Source: Limibacter armeniacum
Lineage (GTDB): Bacteria > Bacteroidota > Bacteroidia > Cytophagales > Flammeovirgaceae
Direction: 5' to 3'
Assembly: GCF_036880985.1 (NCBI RefSeq)
Contig: NZ_JBAJNO010000009.1
Coordinates: 2,046,001 to 2,110,000, forward strand
Length of the DNA: 64,000 nt
Under the pieces are notes generated by a model, which saw only the letters and a program-made list of their open reading frames with translations, did not search any database and was not told where the DNA came from. The position numbers and the translations under genes are program-made. Below are positions 17,458 through 26,346 of this stretch, piece after piece (the stretch's first letter is position 1; the number at the start of each line of letters is the position of its first letter).

Positions 17458-18753
17458 TTAACTCAGTTGATCAGCCAACAGCTTTTCTTCTGCTTCAGAT
17501 TTCAGTGTGATTTCCGTAATCTCAGGAGGCATACCAATACGCCCTGCTATAGCATGGTAACCAAATCCCCTATTTACATACAAGAACTGCTTACCTTCCT
17601 GATACAAGCCACCCCAACGAGGGTATTTATATTTTACCGGACTCCACTTCACACCCGGAATCTCAATACCAAACTGCATCCCGTGGGTGTGACCTGAAAG
17701 GGTCAAGTCAATATTGGTATCCAACACTTCTCCATCCCAGTGAGACGGGTCATGCGACATCAGGATTCTAAACGGTGCCTGTTCTGTCCCCTCAGATGCC
17801 TTTCGCAAATCACCGTATTGAGGGAACGGCGGACGTCCCCAGTTTTCTACACCAATTAGTGCAATCTGCTCCCCATCCTTTTCCAATATTCTATTTTCAT
17901 TCAGTAACAAGTCAAAACCCATATCACGGTTTGCTTGCTTTACCCCATCAAGGTTCTTGCGTCTATCCTCTGTATTCGTCCAAGGCACGTAATCACCATA
18001 ATCATGATTTCCCAATATGGCATACTTCCCGTGCTTGGCTTTCATTTGTTTCAAAACCTCAACCCAACCAGTTGTCTCATCTGCCAGATTGTTTACCAAG
18101 TCGCCAGTAAACAACAATACATCCGCATCGAGTTGATTGACCATCTCTACTGCTTTCTGTACTGATGGATGCTCTTGAGGAAAACTACCAATATGGATAT
18201 CAGAGATCTGCACTACCTTTAAACCATCAAAAGCTTTCGGCAGGTTTTTAAAAGTCAGGTTCTTTCTCACTACCCTGAAGTCGTACCGTCCTTTGACCAT
18301 ACCATAAGCAATTGCCCCAAAAGGCACTGCCGCCAGTCCTGCCCCTACATAAGTAAGGAACTTACCTCGGCTCATCGCATCTCCACCTTCTGAAACTTTT
18401 CCTGAAGCAAAAGCCTTAGAAATAATATTAGTAACAAAATAGCCTATATCTTCCATGCCGTGGAACAGCACAAAAACCAACTTAGACAACAGCGACATCA
18501 TCACTAAGGCATTCACGGTAAAGAAATAATGTGACTGTCCCGGAATTCGGTATTGGTCATAGTTCAGCAATGCCCATGCTAAGCCTACATAAACACTGAT
18601 GCTGAATAGCCAATACAATGTTGATATTACAGTTCGCACAGAAGCTTTTTCAACACCTTCTGTTAGTAACCTTACGCCTTTAAAGGTGTATAAGTCCAAC
18701 AGAAGCAGGATCACAAAAAGCACCAGCGAAAGGGTGACAATTCTTTCTTTCAT
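17458..18753 (-). CDS. Membrane-anchored metallophosphoesterase (YkuE-like)
   Basis: 431 residues. Three to four membrane segments lie in the first ~155 residues, with a later segment around SRGKFLTYVGAGLAAVPFG. From about residue 165 there is a calcineurin-like phosphoesterase domain with ISDIHIG (Asp185, His187), FTGDLV (Asp218), LGNHDYG (Asn249, His250) and SGHTHGMQFG. Related YkuE-type enzymes hydrolyse lipid-linked or UDP-linked phosphodiesters at the membrane; the substrate here is undefined. The terminator at 17409-17436 marks the end of its transcript. Confidence 0.88.
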   Translation of the reverse strand: MKERIVTLSLVLFVILLLLDLYTFKGVRLLTEGVEKASVRTVISTLYWLFSISVYVGLAWALLNYDQYRIPGQSHYFFTVNALVMMSLLSKLVFVLFHGMEDIGYFVTNIISKAFASGKVSEGGDAMSRGKFLTYVGAGLAAVPFGAIAYGMVKGRYDFRVVRKNLTFKNLPKAFDGLKVVQISDIHIGSFPQEHPSVQKAVEMVNQLDADVLLFTGDLVNNLADETTGWVEVLKQMKAKHGKYAILGNHDYGDYVPWTNTEDRRKNLDGVKQANRDMGFDLLLNENRILEKDGEQIALIGVENWGRPPFPQYGDLRKASEGTEQAPFRILMSHDPSHWDGEVLDTNIDLTLSGHTHGMQFGIEIPGVKWSPVKYKYPRWGGLYQEGKQFLYVNRGFGYHAIAGRIGMPPEITEITLKSEAEEKLLADQLS

Positions 18754-19057
18754 TGTTCTTTCTAATTAATTCCTTTTGATGGGTAGTAAACAAAACTCCC
18801 TTGTATGATCAGGTTAATAGATAGCTATCATATTCACGATATAAACTCCCCACATAAATAGGTCGCAAAAATATCAAGGAATAGATAACCCGTACAAATA
18901 TCAAAATGTTTTCATGGGTAAACCTTACGATAGGGTAACCTTTATGTTACTTAATTGCTTAGCATCTGATCGCATTATAACAAATGATAACAGTATTACT
19001 TATTTGGTAGTTACCTTTGGGCATGATCACAACTTTTATAGACTAACACACATTTAT
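18754..19057. other. Intergenic region between divergent genes (about 300 bp)
   Basis: It holds the divergent promoters of the phosphoesterase gene and cinA. The reading frame that extends cinA upstream to 18914 has no family similarity. No clear operator or RNA structure is visible. Confidence 0.4.
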
Positions 19058-20299
19058 ATGAACGTTTATGCTGAAATCATAACCATCGGTGATGAGATCC
19101 TTTACGGACAAATCACAGATACCAATTCACAGTGGATTGGTCAGGAACTAGGAAAAGCAGGGTTCCGAATAATTCGTAAGACTTCAATTGGAGATACCCG
19201 CGAAGAAATTCTTACAGCCTTGAAAGAAGCTGAACAAAGAGCCGATGTAATCCTAACAACTGGAGGACTAGGCCCAACCAAAGATGACATCACCAAATAT
19301 ACCTTTGCTGAGTATTTTGGTACTGAAATGACTTTTAGAGAGGAAGTCTTCGAAAACATTGACAGGCTTTTCAAGATCAGAGGCCGACAGCTCACCGAAC
19401 TGAACAGGCAACAAGCGTATGTTCCTTCCAATGGGAAAGTTGTGATGAATGAAGTTGGTACGGCTCCTGGTATGTGGTTCCCAAAAGGAAAGAAAGTGTT
19501 TGTCTCCATGCCTGGTGTTCCCCACGAAATGAAAAAGATGATGACAGATTCAATCATCCCCTCTCTTCGTGAATCATTCAACACACCATTTATTTACCAT
19601 AAAATGGTGCGCACCATTGGCATTCCAGAATCCTCACTCTCTCAAATGTTGGAAGACTGGGAACTTGCCCTTCCTGAACATATCAAACTGGCTTACCTTC
19701 CTAGACTTGGACAAGTACGACTACGCTTGACTGCTACAGGTCCTGATTTGGACATGCTGAAATATGAAGTGGAAAAGCAGCTTGAACAGATACGACCTAT
19801 GTTGGGGGACAAAATGTATTCAGAAGATGACCTTGAAATTGAGGAACTGATTGCAGGCCTGCTAACCAGCAGAGGACAAAAGCTTGCCACTGCCGAAAGT
19901 TGTACCGGTGGGCTAGTTGCTGACCGAATCACTAATCTTGCAGGAGCATCAGCATTCTTTCAAGGAGGCATTGTAGCTTATAGCAATGAAGTTAAGGAAA
20001 GTCAATTGGGCGTTAATGCCACAACCCTTCAGGCACATGGTGCCGTAAGCGAAGAAACCGCTAAAGAAATGGCCGAAAATGTAAGGTTGAAATATGGCGC
20101 TGACTTTGGTATTTCCACCACTGGTATTGCCGGACCAACTGGAGGTACACCCGAAAAACCGGTTGGCACAATTTGGATTGCTTATTCAGACAAGGACAAG
20201 ACAGAAGCAAAACTGTTACAGCTTTCCTCTGATAGACTACTAAACATTAACGCAACAGCCAATGCAGTTCTGAAACTCTTATGGGAAAACATCAGATAA
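19058..20299 (+). CDS. cinA: CinA family protein (competence/damage-inducible; nicotinamide-nucleotide amidase)
   Basis: 413 residues from the ATG at 19058 (MNVYAEIITIGDEILYGQ), the standard length and N-terminus; an in-frame ATG 144 bp earlier adds residues unlike the family. The N-terminal MoCF/COG1058 domain (about 1-170) carries GDEIL and TTGGLGPTKDD and corresponds to ADP-ribose pyrophosphatase. The C-terminal CinA domain (from about 255) has ATAESCTGG and TTGIAGPTGGTPEKPVGT, the PncC-type NMN deamidase motifs. Together these are expected to recycle NMN and ADP-ribose in pyridine-nucleotide salvage, complementing pncA in this window. Confidence 0.96.
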   Translation: MNVYAEIITIGDEILYGQITDTNSQWIGQELGKAGFRIIRKTSIGDTREEILTALKEAEQRADVILTTGGLGPTKDDITKYTFAEYFGTEMTFREEVFENIDRLFKIRGRQLTELNRQQAYVPSNGKVVMNEVGTAPGMWFPKGKKVFVSMPGVPHEMKKMMTDSIIPSLRESFNTPFIYHKMVRTIGIPESSLSQMLEDWELALPEHIKLAYLPRLGQVRLRLTATGPDLDMLKYEVEKQLEQIRPMLGDKMYSEDDLEIEELIAGLLTSRGQKLATAESCTGGLVADRITNLAGASAFFQGGIVAYSNEVKESQLGVNATTLQAHGAVSEETAKEMAENVRLKYGADFGISTTGIAGPTGGTPEKPVGTIWIAYSDKDKTEAKLLQLSSDRLLNINATANAVLKLLWENIR

Positions 20300-20462
20300 T
20301 TTGGTAAATTGTTACATTAATATGAACAGCGAATTGCTCATGAAGTATCTCAACTTTTTGACGTAATGGCAGAACTAGCCTTGCGTTCTTCACCTACCAG
20401 AGCAATTCCTGCTTACAGTATAACTGTTTAACTGTTCTCTCACTTAAAGCTTCAATGCGCCT

Positions 20463-21089
20463 ATGGCAGATAAAGTAATGATCTCAAAGGAAACAATGGA
20501 AAATGCTTTCAGCTACGATGACTACAGGGAAGCGCTTGATGGTATGTTGTCAACAGAGTCAGGTTCCAATGGTTTAATCAATTATGAGGACGAAAACCTT
20601 GTAGAGTACACCAAGCTGAATGTAAGCAGAATGCAAAGGCTGGACAAGACAACACGCCTTTCTGAAGAACTGATCAAAGCAGCGAGGAAGCTGAACAGGA
20701 GCGTAATTTGGCTGCTCATTACAGAAGGTTGGTGCGGAGACGCTGCACACAGCACGCCAATTGTTGCAGAGGTTGCCTCTGAATCGGAAAATATTGACCT
20801 GAGGGTAATCCTGAGGGACAATAATCCAAAAGTGATGGACATGTTCCTGACTGACGGCAAACGCTCTATTCCTAAACTTGTCGTATTAGATGCCCACACC
20901 AAAGATGTTATCGGCATGTGGGGACCACGTCCTACTCCTTTGCAGGACTCACTTCCTCAAATGCAAGTGGACGCTGACGGTGACAAAGACACCCTGATGA
21001 CAGCTGTACAGAAGTGGTACAACAAAGACAAGAGTAAAACAATTATGAAGGAATTGGCTGCATTACTCAAAGAAATAGACGCTGCCTAA
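20463..21089 (+). CDS. Thioredoxin-fold protein (Thioredoxin_9 type, 208 aa)
   Basis: A thioredoxin-like fold with a WCGDA active-site motif instead of CxxC, and RSIPKLVVLD containing the cis-Pro of thioredoxins. This single-cysteine WCGD pattern is typical of Bacteroidota thioredoxin-family proteins of the PF14595 type, so it is unlikely to be a classic disulfide reductase. A roughly 60-residue helical N-terminus precedes the fold. There is no signal peptide, so it is cytoplasmic. A terminator follows at 21118-21143. The ATG at 20463 was preferred, though MISKE five codons downstream is possible. Confidence 0.85.
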   Translation: MADKVMISKETMENAFSYDDYREALDGMLSTESGSNGLINYEDENLVEYTKLNVSRMQRLDKTTRLSEELIKAARKLNRSVIWLLITEGWCGDAAHSTPIVAEVASESENIDLRVILRDNNPKVMDMFLTDGKRSIPKLVVLDAHTKDVIGMWGPRPTPLQDSLPQMQVDADGDKDTLMTAVQKWYNKDKSKTIMKELAALLKEIDAA

Positions 21090-21117
21090 CCTTAAGTATC
21101 AATAGAAATCAATACAA

Positions 21118-21143
21118 CCACCGACAACACTCAATGTCGGTGG
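21118..21143 (+). terminator. Terminator after the thioredoxin-fold gene
   Basis: A 9-bp perfect stem (CCACCGACA/TGTCGGTGG), an 8-nt loop and a TTTTT tail on the plus strand. Confidence 0.88.
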
Positions 21144-21253
21144 TTTTTCATTTATATGCTTTGCTGAATTCTTTGGGGTAATTATTTAATATTGCGACAT
21201 CACTACCAATAGTGAAGCGAACAAAACATATAAACTTTACAGGAACAAATACT

Positions 21254-21841
21254 ATGTCTTCACACCATATTGTAAGAGACGAACAGGAACCGGCCCTGCT
21301 GATGCTGAATACTGAGAATTGCGAGTACGACCATCTTTCCCAACTGTTGGAGTGGAGTCCTGTTGTGGTTGCTACTGAGCATACATTGTCACAGCTACTT
21401 GCATGGGGAATCAAAATAGATATTGTTTTCACATCTCCTGAAAAACAGGAACTGGTTCATGAGTTGACCATTTTCCAACGTCCTATCAAGATATTTGCAA
21501 CTGAAAATAATCAGTGGACAGAGGCTTTACATTATCTCTCCAGCAACAAACACAAGGCTATCAATATCTATACAGACAAACTACCTGAAATAGCTGACCA
21601 AGTCGCCTGCTTTGCTAACGACATTGACCTTGTCTTATATAATTCACAGGAAAAAGGTGTATTCAGCCGAAATGGTAAATTTGAAAAGTGGGTAGCCAAA
21701 GGTACACAGTTCAAAATCCCTGCAGACCTGATAGCAGAGTACTATAACCTAAACCATTTAGGTAACCAAGTATGGGAAGCTTCAGTGAATGGTACTATTC
21801 GTATTGAAGCCAATAAAGATTTCTTTCTGATAGAAATGTAA
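21254..21841 (+). CDS. Thiamine-pyrophosphokinase-like protein, catalytic motifs not apparent
   Basis: 195 residues from the ATG at 21254 (MSSHHIVRDEQEPALLM); the longer frame starts with GTG. The N-terminus and the C-terminal beta region (GTIRIEANKDFFLIE) resemble Bacteroidota proteins annotated as thiamine pyrophosphokinase, which converts thiamine to TPP. The GDxDS-type Mg2+/ATP motif expected near residues 60-90 is not visible; the corresponding stretch reads IDIVFTSPEKQ. It may therefore be a divergent or inactive homologue. It precedes bshC by about 130 bp on the same strand, without a terminator between them. Confidence 0.5.
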   Translation: MSSHHIVRDEQEPALLMLNTENCEYDHLSQLLEWSPVVVATEHTLSQLLAWGIKIDIVFTSPEKQELVHELTIFQRPIKIFATENNQWTEALHYLSSNKHKAINIYTDKLPEIADQVACFANDIDLVLYNSQEKGVFSRNGKFEKWVAKGTQFKIPADLIAEYYNLNHLGNQVWEASVNGTIRIEANKDFFLIEM

Positions 21842-21864
21842 ACAAATCTTCTTTCCCAAAGTTG

Positions 21865-21872
21865 TACCTTTG
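21865..21872 (+). promoter_or_regulatory. -7 box upstream of bshC
   Basis: TACCTTTG is an exact TAnnTTTG match, 97 nt upstream of the bshC ATG. There is no clear -33 TTTG. Confidence 0.45.
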
Positions 21873-21968
21873 TTTGAAGTTTGGAATACACGAATATCTT
21901 ACTAACGGGAAAATATATCCGATGAGGTTTTCTTCACAGAAGGATAAACCAACAGGCAGCAACTGAAC

Positions 21969-23528
21969 ATGAAGCATATTAAAATACCATTTGAACAAAC
22001 AGGCTCATTCTCAAAGATGTTTTTAGATTACATCAGTGGCGAGGAAGCGTTAAAGCCCTTCTATGCCTGTAGTCCTCAGCTAGAAAACTTTGAGCAACAG
22101 ATACGATGTAAGGAGAAGCAATTTACATCAGAACAGCGTCAAATTCTCGCTGATACCCTTACCCAACAATACCACCATATTTCAACTCCCCCCACTTCCC
22201 AAATAGAACTTCTTAGAGAAGGCAATACATTCACTGTCACGACAGGACACCAACTCAATATCTTCACAGGTCCACTGTATTTCTTATATAAGATTGTAGC
22301 AGTCATCAACCTGACCAAAAAGCTGAAAGCCACTTATCCTGACTACAACTTTGTTCCGGTTTACTGGATGGCCACTGAAGACCATGATTTTGAAGAAATC
22401 AGCTTCTTTAATGCTTTTGGCAATAAGTACCAATGGGAGCACCCAAGTCCTTCAGGCGCAGTTGGAAGATTGAACCTTGATGGAATTGAGCAAATTCTGA
22501 ATAGAATCCAAGATATGCCCGCCTTCTTCAAGGAAGCTTACACCCAACATGAAAACCTGACAGATGCCACCCGTTATTTTGTGCATCACCTTTTTGGAGA
22601 AGAAGGGCTTATATGTGTGGATGCTGACCACGCTCAACTCAAACAGTCTCTCAAGCCTGCTATCAAGAAAGACATTAAAGATAACCTGCCTTATCAGTTG
22701 GTAACTCAAACAGATGAGACACTGGAAGTTGCCGGCTACAAGTCTCAAATATTTGTACGCCCTATCAACTTCTTCTATATGGAGGGAAATATCCGTGAAC
22801 GGATCGAAAAAATAGGCAACGAATATGTCATCGTTGACACAGACCTACGCTTCTCTGAGCGTGAAATGGACCAGTTAATAGAAGAGCATCCCGAACGGTT
22901 CAGCCCTAATGTGGTGCTGCGTCCATTCTATCAGGAAGTAATACTACCCAACCTCGCTTACTTGGGAGGACCTGCTGAGGTTATCTATTGGTTACAGCTG
23001 AAGTCCGAGTTTGATGAGATGGGCGTACCTTTCCCCATTCTTATGCCACGTAGTTTCGCACTACTGTTATCAGAAAAGGAAGAGAGCAAACTCAACCGCT
23101 TTGGCTTTGACGTAGAAGATATTTTCAAAAGTGAGCATGACCTCAAAAATGAGTTCATACAAAAGCATTCTGAAAAGGATTATGAGCTAAAAGAAGAAGC
23201 TGCCTTACTCGATACACTCTATGCCCAAATCATGGAAAAAGCCAAGGCTGTGGATCCGGCACTTGAAACACATGTCAAAGCTGAACAACATCGGGTTTCC
23301 AAACGCTTTGAACACACGATCAATAAGCTTAGAAAAAGTGAACAGCGTAACCTTTTGGAAGGAATTGAGCAAATCCTAAAAGTGAAGCAAGCAGCATTTC
23401 CTGCTGGTGCCCCTCAGGAACGAAAAGACAATATGCTCAACTTCTATATAAAGGATAAAGAGCTGATCCAAAAGCTGCTTGACAGTTTTGACCCATTGGA
23501 TTACAGTTTCAATATCTTGATAGATTAA
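21969..23528 (+). CDS. bshC: Bacillithiol biosynthesis cysteine-adding enzyme
   Basis: 519 residues. BshC adds cysteine to glucosaminyl-malate, the last step in making bacillithiol, a low-molecular-weight thiol of Firmicutes, Deinococcus and many Bacteroidota. Diagnostic segments include TTGHQLNIFTGPLYFLYK, VPVYWMATEDHDFEEI and EVILPNLAYLGGPAEVIYWLQLK. The C-terminal part from about 400 is the expected coiled coil. Cytoplasmic. The BshA and BshB genes are not in this window. The ATG at 21969 gives the usual N-terminus. Confidence 0.96.
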   Translation: MKHIKIPFEQTGSFSKMFLDYISGEEALKPFYACSPQLENFEQQIRCKEKQFTSEQRQILADTLTQQYHHISTPPTSQIELLREGNTFTVTTGHQLNIFTGPLYFLYKIVAVINLTKKLKATYPDYNFVPVYWMATEDHDFEEISFFNAFGNKYQWEHPSPSGAVGRLNLDGIEQILNRIQDMPAFFKEAYTQHENLTDATRYFVHHLFGEEGLICVDADHAQLKQSLKPAIKKDIKDNLPYQLVTQTDETLEVAGYKSQIFVRPINFFYMEGNIRERIEKIGNEYVIVDTDLRFSEREMDQLIEEHPERFSPNVVLRPFYQEVILPNLAYLGGPAEVIYWLQLKSEFDEMGVPFPILMPRSFALLLSEKEESKLNRFGFDVEDIFKSEHDLKNEFIQKHSEKDYELKEEAALLDTLYAQIMEKAKAVDPALETHVKAEQHRVSKRFEHTINKLRKSEQRNLLEGIEQILKVKQAAFPAGAPQERKDNMLNFYIKDKELIQKLLDSFDPLDYSFNILID

Positions 23529-23534
23529 AATTTG

Positions 23535-23586
23535 AAAGCAGGAAACGCAAGAGTGTTCAGACATCGAAACTTGTGATTCCTGCTTT
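23535..23586 (+). terminator. Terminator after bshC
   Basis: A 10-bp perfect stem (AAAGCAGGAA/TTCCTGCTTT) with a 32-nt loop, followed by a T-run of seven to eight bases. Confidence 0.75.
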
Positions 23587-23590
23587 TTTT

Positions 23591-23964
23591 AATTCCCTCT
23601 ACCCCTTAATATTTCTAAAGTCCATAATTCAAAATTGGATTATTGTCTTACAGGTTAAGACTCTCTAAGGAATTCTAAAATATAATCACCCACTTTGTCG
23701 CTTTTAATATGTATTTTCTGTTATAGCATAGTAGAAATAAATGCTGTTTGATCTCTTTCTGAAGGGTTTAAATACATAGCACTTTGTTATCAACTTAATG
23801 AAAGTTAATCAAATAGTTCCTAAGAACATTTAAAACAGAAATGTGTTTTACCATAGAAACTAGCACCAGACGCTTTAAAACTGGTCTTCAACTCACCTAA
23901 ATACCTCCTGATTTTTCTGACCCTTTCTTACTTACTTTTATTGTCTGACAAAAACAGCCTAAGT
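23591..23964. other. Intergenic region upstream of the fatty acid hydroxylase gene
   Basis: About 370 bp of AT-rich sequence without a supported gene, RNA or repeat. It presumably carries the promoter of the downstream gene. Confidence 0.4.
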
Positions 23965-24582
23965 ATGACACAGATGAATACGCGAATAACTCCTAAAAAC
24001 AAAGGAACCAAACAGCTATTTCAGAATGGATTGTTGGAGAAGCTGACCCGTACACATGCGGCTGTCCCCATTACCCTATTTATCATTATTGGTATCGGAT
24101 TACTAAGCTATGGCATTTACCAACAGTTGATCACTGTCGTTCCTGCCTTAATGCTATTTTTGGCAGGGTTACTATCTTTCACGCTTATTGAGTATCTGGT
24201 GCATCGCTTTGTATTTCATATGGAGCCTGACACATCACTCAAAAAAGATATTGCCTATAAGTTTCATGGCGTCCATCACGAATATCCAAAAGACAAATCA
24301 AGGCTTGCCATGCCACCTGTACTCAGCATATTACTTTCCTCTATCCTATTTTTGGCATTCCTGTATATAATGGGCAACATAGCATACGGATTCTTCCCCG
24401 GTTTTATTGTCGGATATGCAGCATACCTGATTGTACACTACATTGTACATGCTTACCGTCCACCCAAAAACTTCTTCCGTATCCTTTGGGTACATCACGG
24501 TATTCACCACTACAAGCGTAATGACAAGGCCTTTGGTGTATCGTCTCCACTCTGGGATTATATTTTTAGATCCATGCCATAA
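23965..24582 (+). CDS. Sterol desaturase / fatty acid hydroxylase family membrane enzyme
   Basis: 205 residues from the ATG at 23965; the frame opens earlier only with TTG at 23941, and ATG 23974 is an alternative. There are about four membrane helices and the di-iron histidine boxes of the family: VHRFVFH, HGVHHEYPKD, VHYIVHAYRPP and HHGIHHYKRND. The length and His spacing match the bacterial Fa2h-like group, which hydroxylates fatty-acyl chains of sphingo- or sulfonolipids; a carotenoid hydroxylase role is also possible. Inner membrane. A terminator is at 24604-24634. Confidence 0.85.
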   Translation: MTQMNTRITPKNKGTKQLFQNGLLEKLTRTHAAVPITLFIIIGIGLLSYGIYQQLITVVPALMLFLAGLLSFTLIEYLVHRFVFHMEPDTSLKKDIAYKFHGVHHEYPKDKSRLAMPPVLSILLSSILFLAFLYIMGNIAYGFFPGFIVGYAAYLIVHYIVHAYRPPKNFFRILWVHHGIHHYKRNDKAFGVSSPLWDYIFRSMP

Positions 24583-24603
24583 TTATTTTCAAGACTTTCG
24601 TTT

Positions 24604-24634
24604 AAGCCTGTTTATCTTCGGATGATTCAGGCTT
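24604..24634 (+). terminator. Terminator after the fatty acid hydroxylase gene
   Basis: Outer stem AAGCCTG/CAGGCTT with an inner ATC-TTCG-GAT hairpin, followed by a run of T residues. Confidence 0.8.
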
Positions 24635-24830
24635 TTTTTTCGTAAACTTTTCTTTACATTTGTTCTGCATTTTTCTATAAAATGTTCAATTAAGCATTTC
24701 TTCATATGCTAAATGAAAAAGTGTTAGTAAACCACATTTTAGTATCAAAACTACCATAGATAAATCAAGGTGCAGTACATAAGAAAAGCTTCTTTACCAC
24801 TGCACTGAGAAACATCAAGACTTACAAATC

Positions 24831-26183
24831 ATGAAAGCATACATTGAGGCTAATCAGGAACGATTCCTGAAAGAACTATTTGAACTTCTCAGAATACCAT
24901 CTGTAAGCACAGACAAGAAATACAAAGACGACCTGCGCAATGCTGCTCAGTATTTGGCTGACAAGCTGACTGCCGCTGGTGCTGACAAAGTAGAACTTTG
25001 CGAAACACCTGGAAACCCTGTGGTTTTCGGAGAGAAAATTATTGATCCGGCACTGCCTACAGTACTTGTTTATGGTCATTATGATGTTCAGCCTGCTGAC
25101 CCATTGGAACTGTGGCACACACCTCCTTTTGAGCCTGAAATCCGCGATGGTAATATCTATGCCCGTGGTGCTTGTGACGACAAAGGACAAATGTACATGC
25201 ATGTTAAAGCCTTCGAGACCATGATGGAAACAGGCAACATGGCTTGTAACGTGAAATTCATGCTGGAAGGTGAAGAGGAGATTGGCTCAGTAAACCTGAC
25301 AGACTTTGTAAGAAACAACAGAGAGAAACTGACTGCTGATGTTATCCTGATTTCAGATACGGGCATGATTGCAAATGACACTCCTTCCATCACAGTTGGT
25401 CTGAGAGGTCTTGCCTATATGGAAGTAGAAGTAACTGGTCCTAACCGTGACTTGCACTCTGGCTTGTACGGTGGCGCAGTGAGAAACCCTATCAATGCCC
25501 TGACTGAAATGATCGCCTCTCTTACAGACGAGAATGGCCATATCACAGTAAAAGGTTTCTATGACAAAGTGGAGGAAGTATCAGCAGAAGACCGTAAGGC
25601 TATGGGACTGGCACCTTTTGATCTGGAAGCATACAAAAAGTCAATTGGCATTCCTGATGTAGCAGGTGAGAAAGGATACACATCCCTAGAAAGAGCTTCT
25701 ATCCGTCCTACATTGGATGTAAACGGCATCTGGGGTGGCTATATTGGTGAAGGTGCTAAAACCGTAATTCCTTCAAAAGCCTATGCCAAGATCTCAATGA
25801 GGCTTGTGCCTCACCAATCTTCTGACGAAATCTCTGAGCTTTTCCAAAAGCACTTTGAAGCTTTGGCACCAGCTGGTACTACAGTAAAAGTAACAGCACA
25901 TCACGGTGGCGAACCAGTAGTGATCCCTACTGACTCTCATGCTTACCAAGCAGCAAGCAAGGCATATGAAGAGACATTTGGCAAAACACCAATCCCTATG
26001 CGTAGTGGAGGAAGTATTCCAATTGTTGCCATGTTCAAGGAAGAACTTGGATTGGATTCTATTATGATGGGATTCGGTTTGGATTCTGATGCGATCCATT
26101 CACCAAACGAGCACTTTGGGGTATTCAACTATATGAAAGGGATTGAAACCATTCCATTGTTCTTCAAGCATTTTGCAAAATAG
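24831..26183 (+). CDS. M20 family metallo-dipeptidase
   Basis: 450 residues, of the CNDP/DUG1-like clade of M20 peptidases, which split dipeptides with two Zn2+ or Mn2+ ions. Visible motifs: YGHYDVQPAD (metal His and catalytic Asp), ARGACDDKGQMYMHV (bridging Asp), LEGEEEIGS (catalytic Glu), ISDTGM and the C-terminal DAIHSPNEHF (metal His). The lid/dimerisation domain lies at about 190-340. No signal peptide, so it is cytoplasmic and probably finishes degradation of imported peptides. Its own terminator is at 26215-26242. Confidence 0.94.
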   Translation: MKAYIEANQERFLKELFELLRIPSVSTDKKYKDDLRNAAQYLADKLTAAGADKVELCETPGNPVVFGEKIIDPALPTVLVYGHYDVQPADPLELWHTPPFEPEIRDGNIYARGACDDKGQMYMHVKAFETMMETGNMACNVKFMLEGEEEIGSVNLTDFVRNNREKLTADVILISDTGMIANDTPSITVGLRGLAYMEVEVTGPNRDLHSGLYGGAVRNPINALTEMIASLTDENGHITVKGFYDKVEEVSAEDRKAMGLAPFDLEAYKKSIGIPDVAGEKGYTSLERASIRPTLDVNGIWGGYIGEGAKTVIPSKAYAKISMRLVPHQSSDEISELFQKHFEALAPAGTTVKVTAHHGGEPVVIPTDSHAYQAASKAYEETFGKTPIPMRSGGSIPIVAMFKEELGLDSIMMGFGLDSDAIHSPNEHFGVFNYMKGIETIPLFFKHFAK

Positions 26184-26214
26184 ACTTGAGCATATAAACT
26201 TAAGGTTTTATAAG

Positions 26215-26242
26215 AAGTCCGTTGGAGTAATCCAATGGACTT
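26215..26242 (+). terminator. Terminator after the M20 dipeptidase gene
   Basis: A 12-bp stem with one G-T pair (AAGTCCGTTGGA/TCCAATGGACTT), a 4-nt loop and a T7 tail. Confidence 0.88.
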
Positions 26243-26274
26243 TTTTTATCTCCGATCTCTAGTCTATAAAAACA

Positions 26275-26304
26275 AAAAACCCGCAACCGAAGCTGCGGGT
26301 TTTT
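26275..26304 (-). terminator. Terminator after tuf
   Basis: An 11-bp stem (AAAAACCCGCA/TGCGGGTTTTT) with an 8-nt loop, flanked by A and T runs, 43 bp past the tuf stop. Confidence 0.88.
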
Positions 26305-26346
26305 GTATATATAACGAGTTATATCGTTGCTATATCAGGAGACTAA

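Noticed and set aside
20727-20745. Broken active site in the thioredoxin-fold protein (WCGDA instead of CxxC)
   Set aside because: This single-Cys pattern is usual in Bacteroidota proteins of this type, so it is not a lesion.
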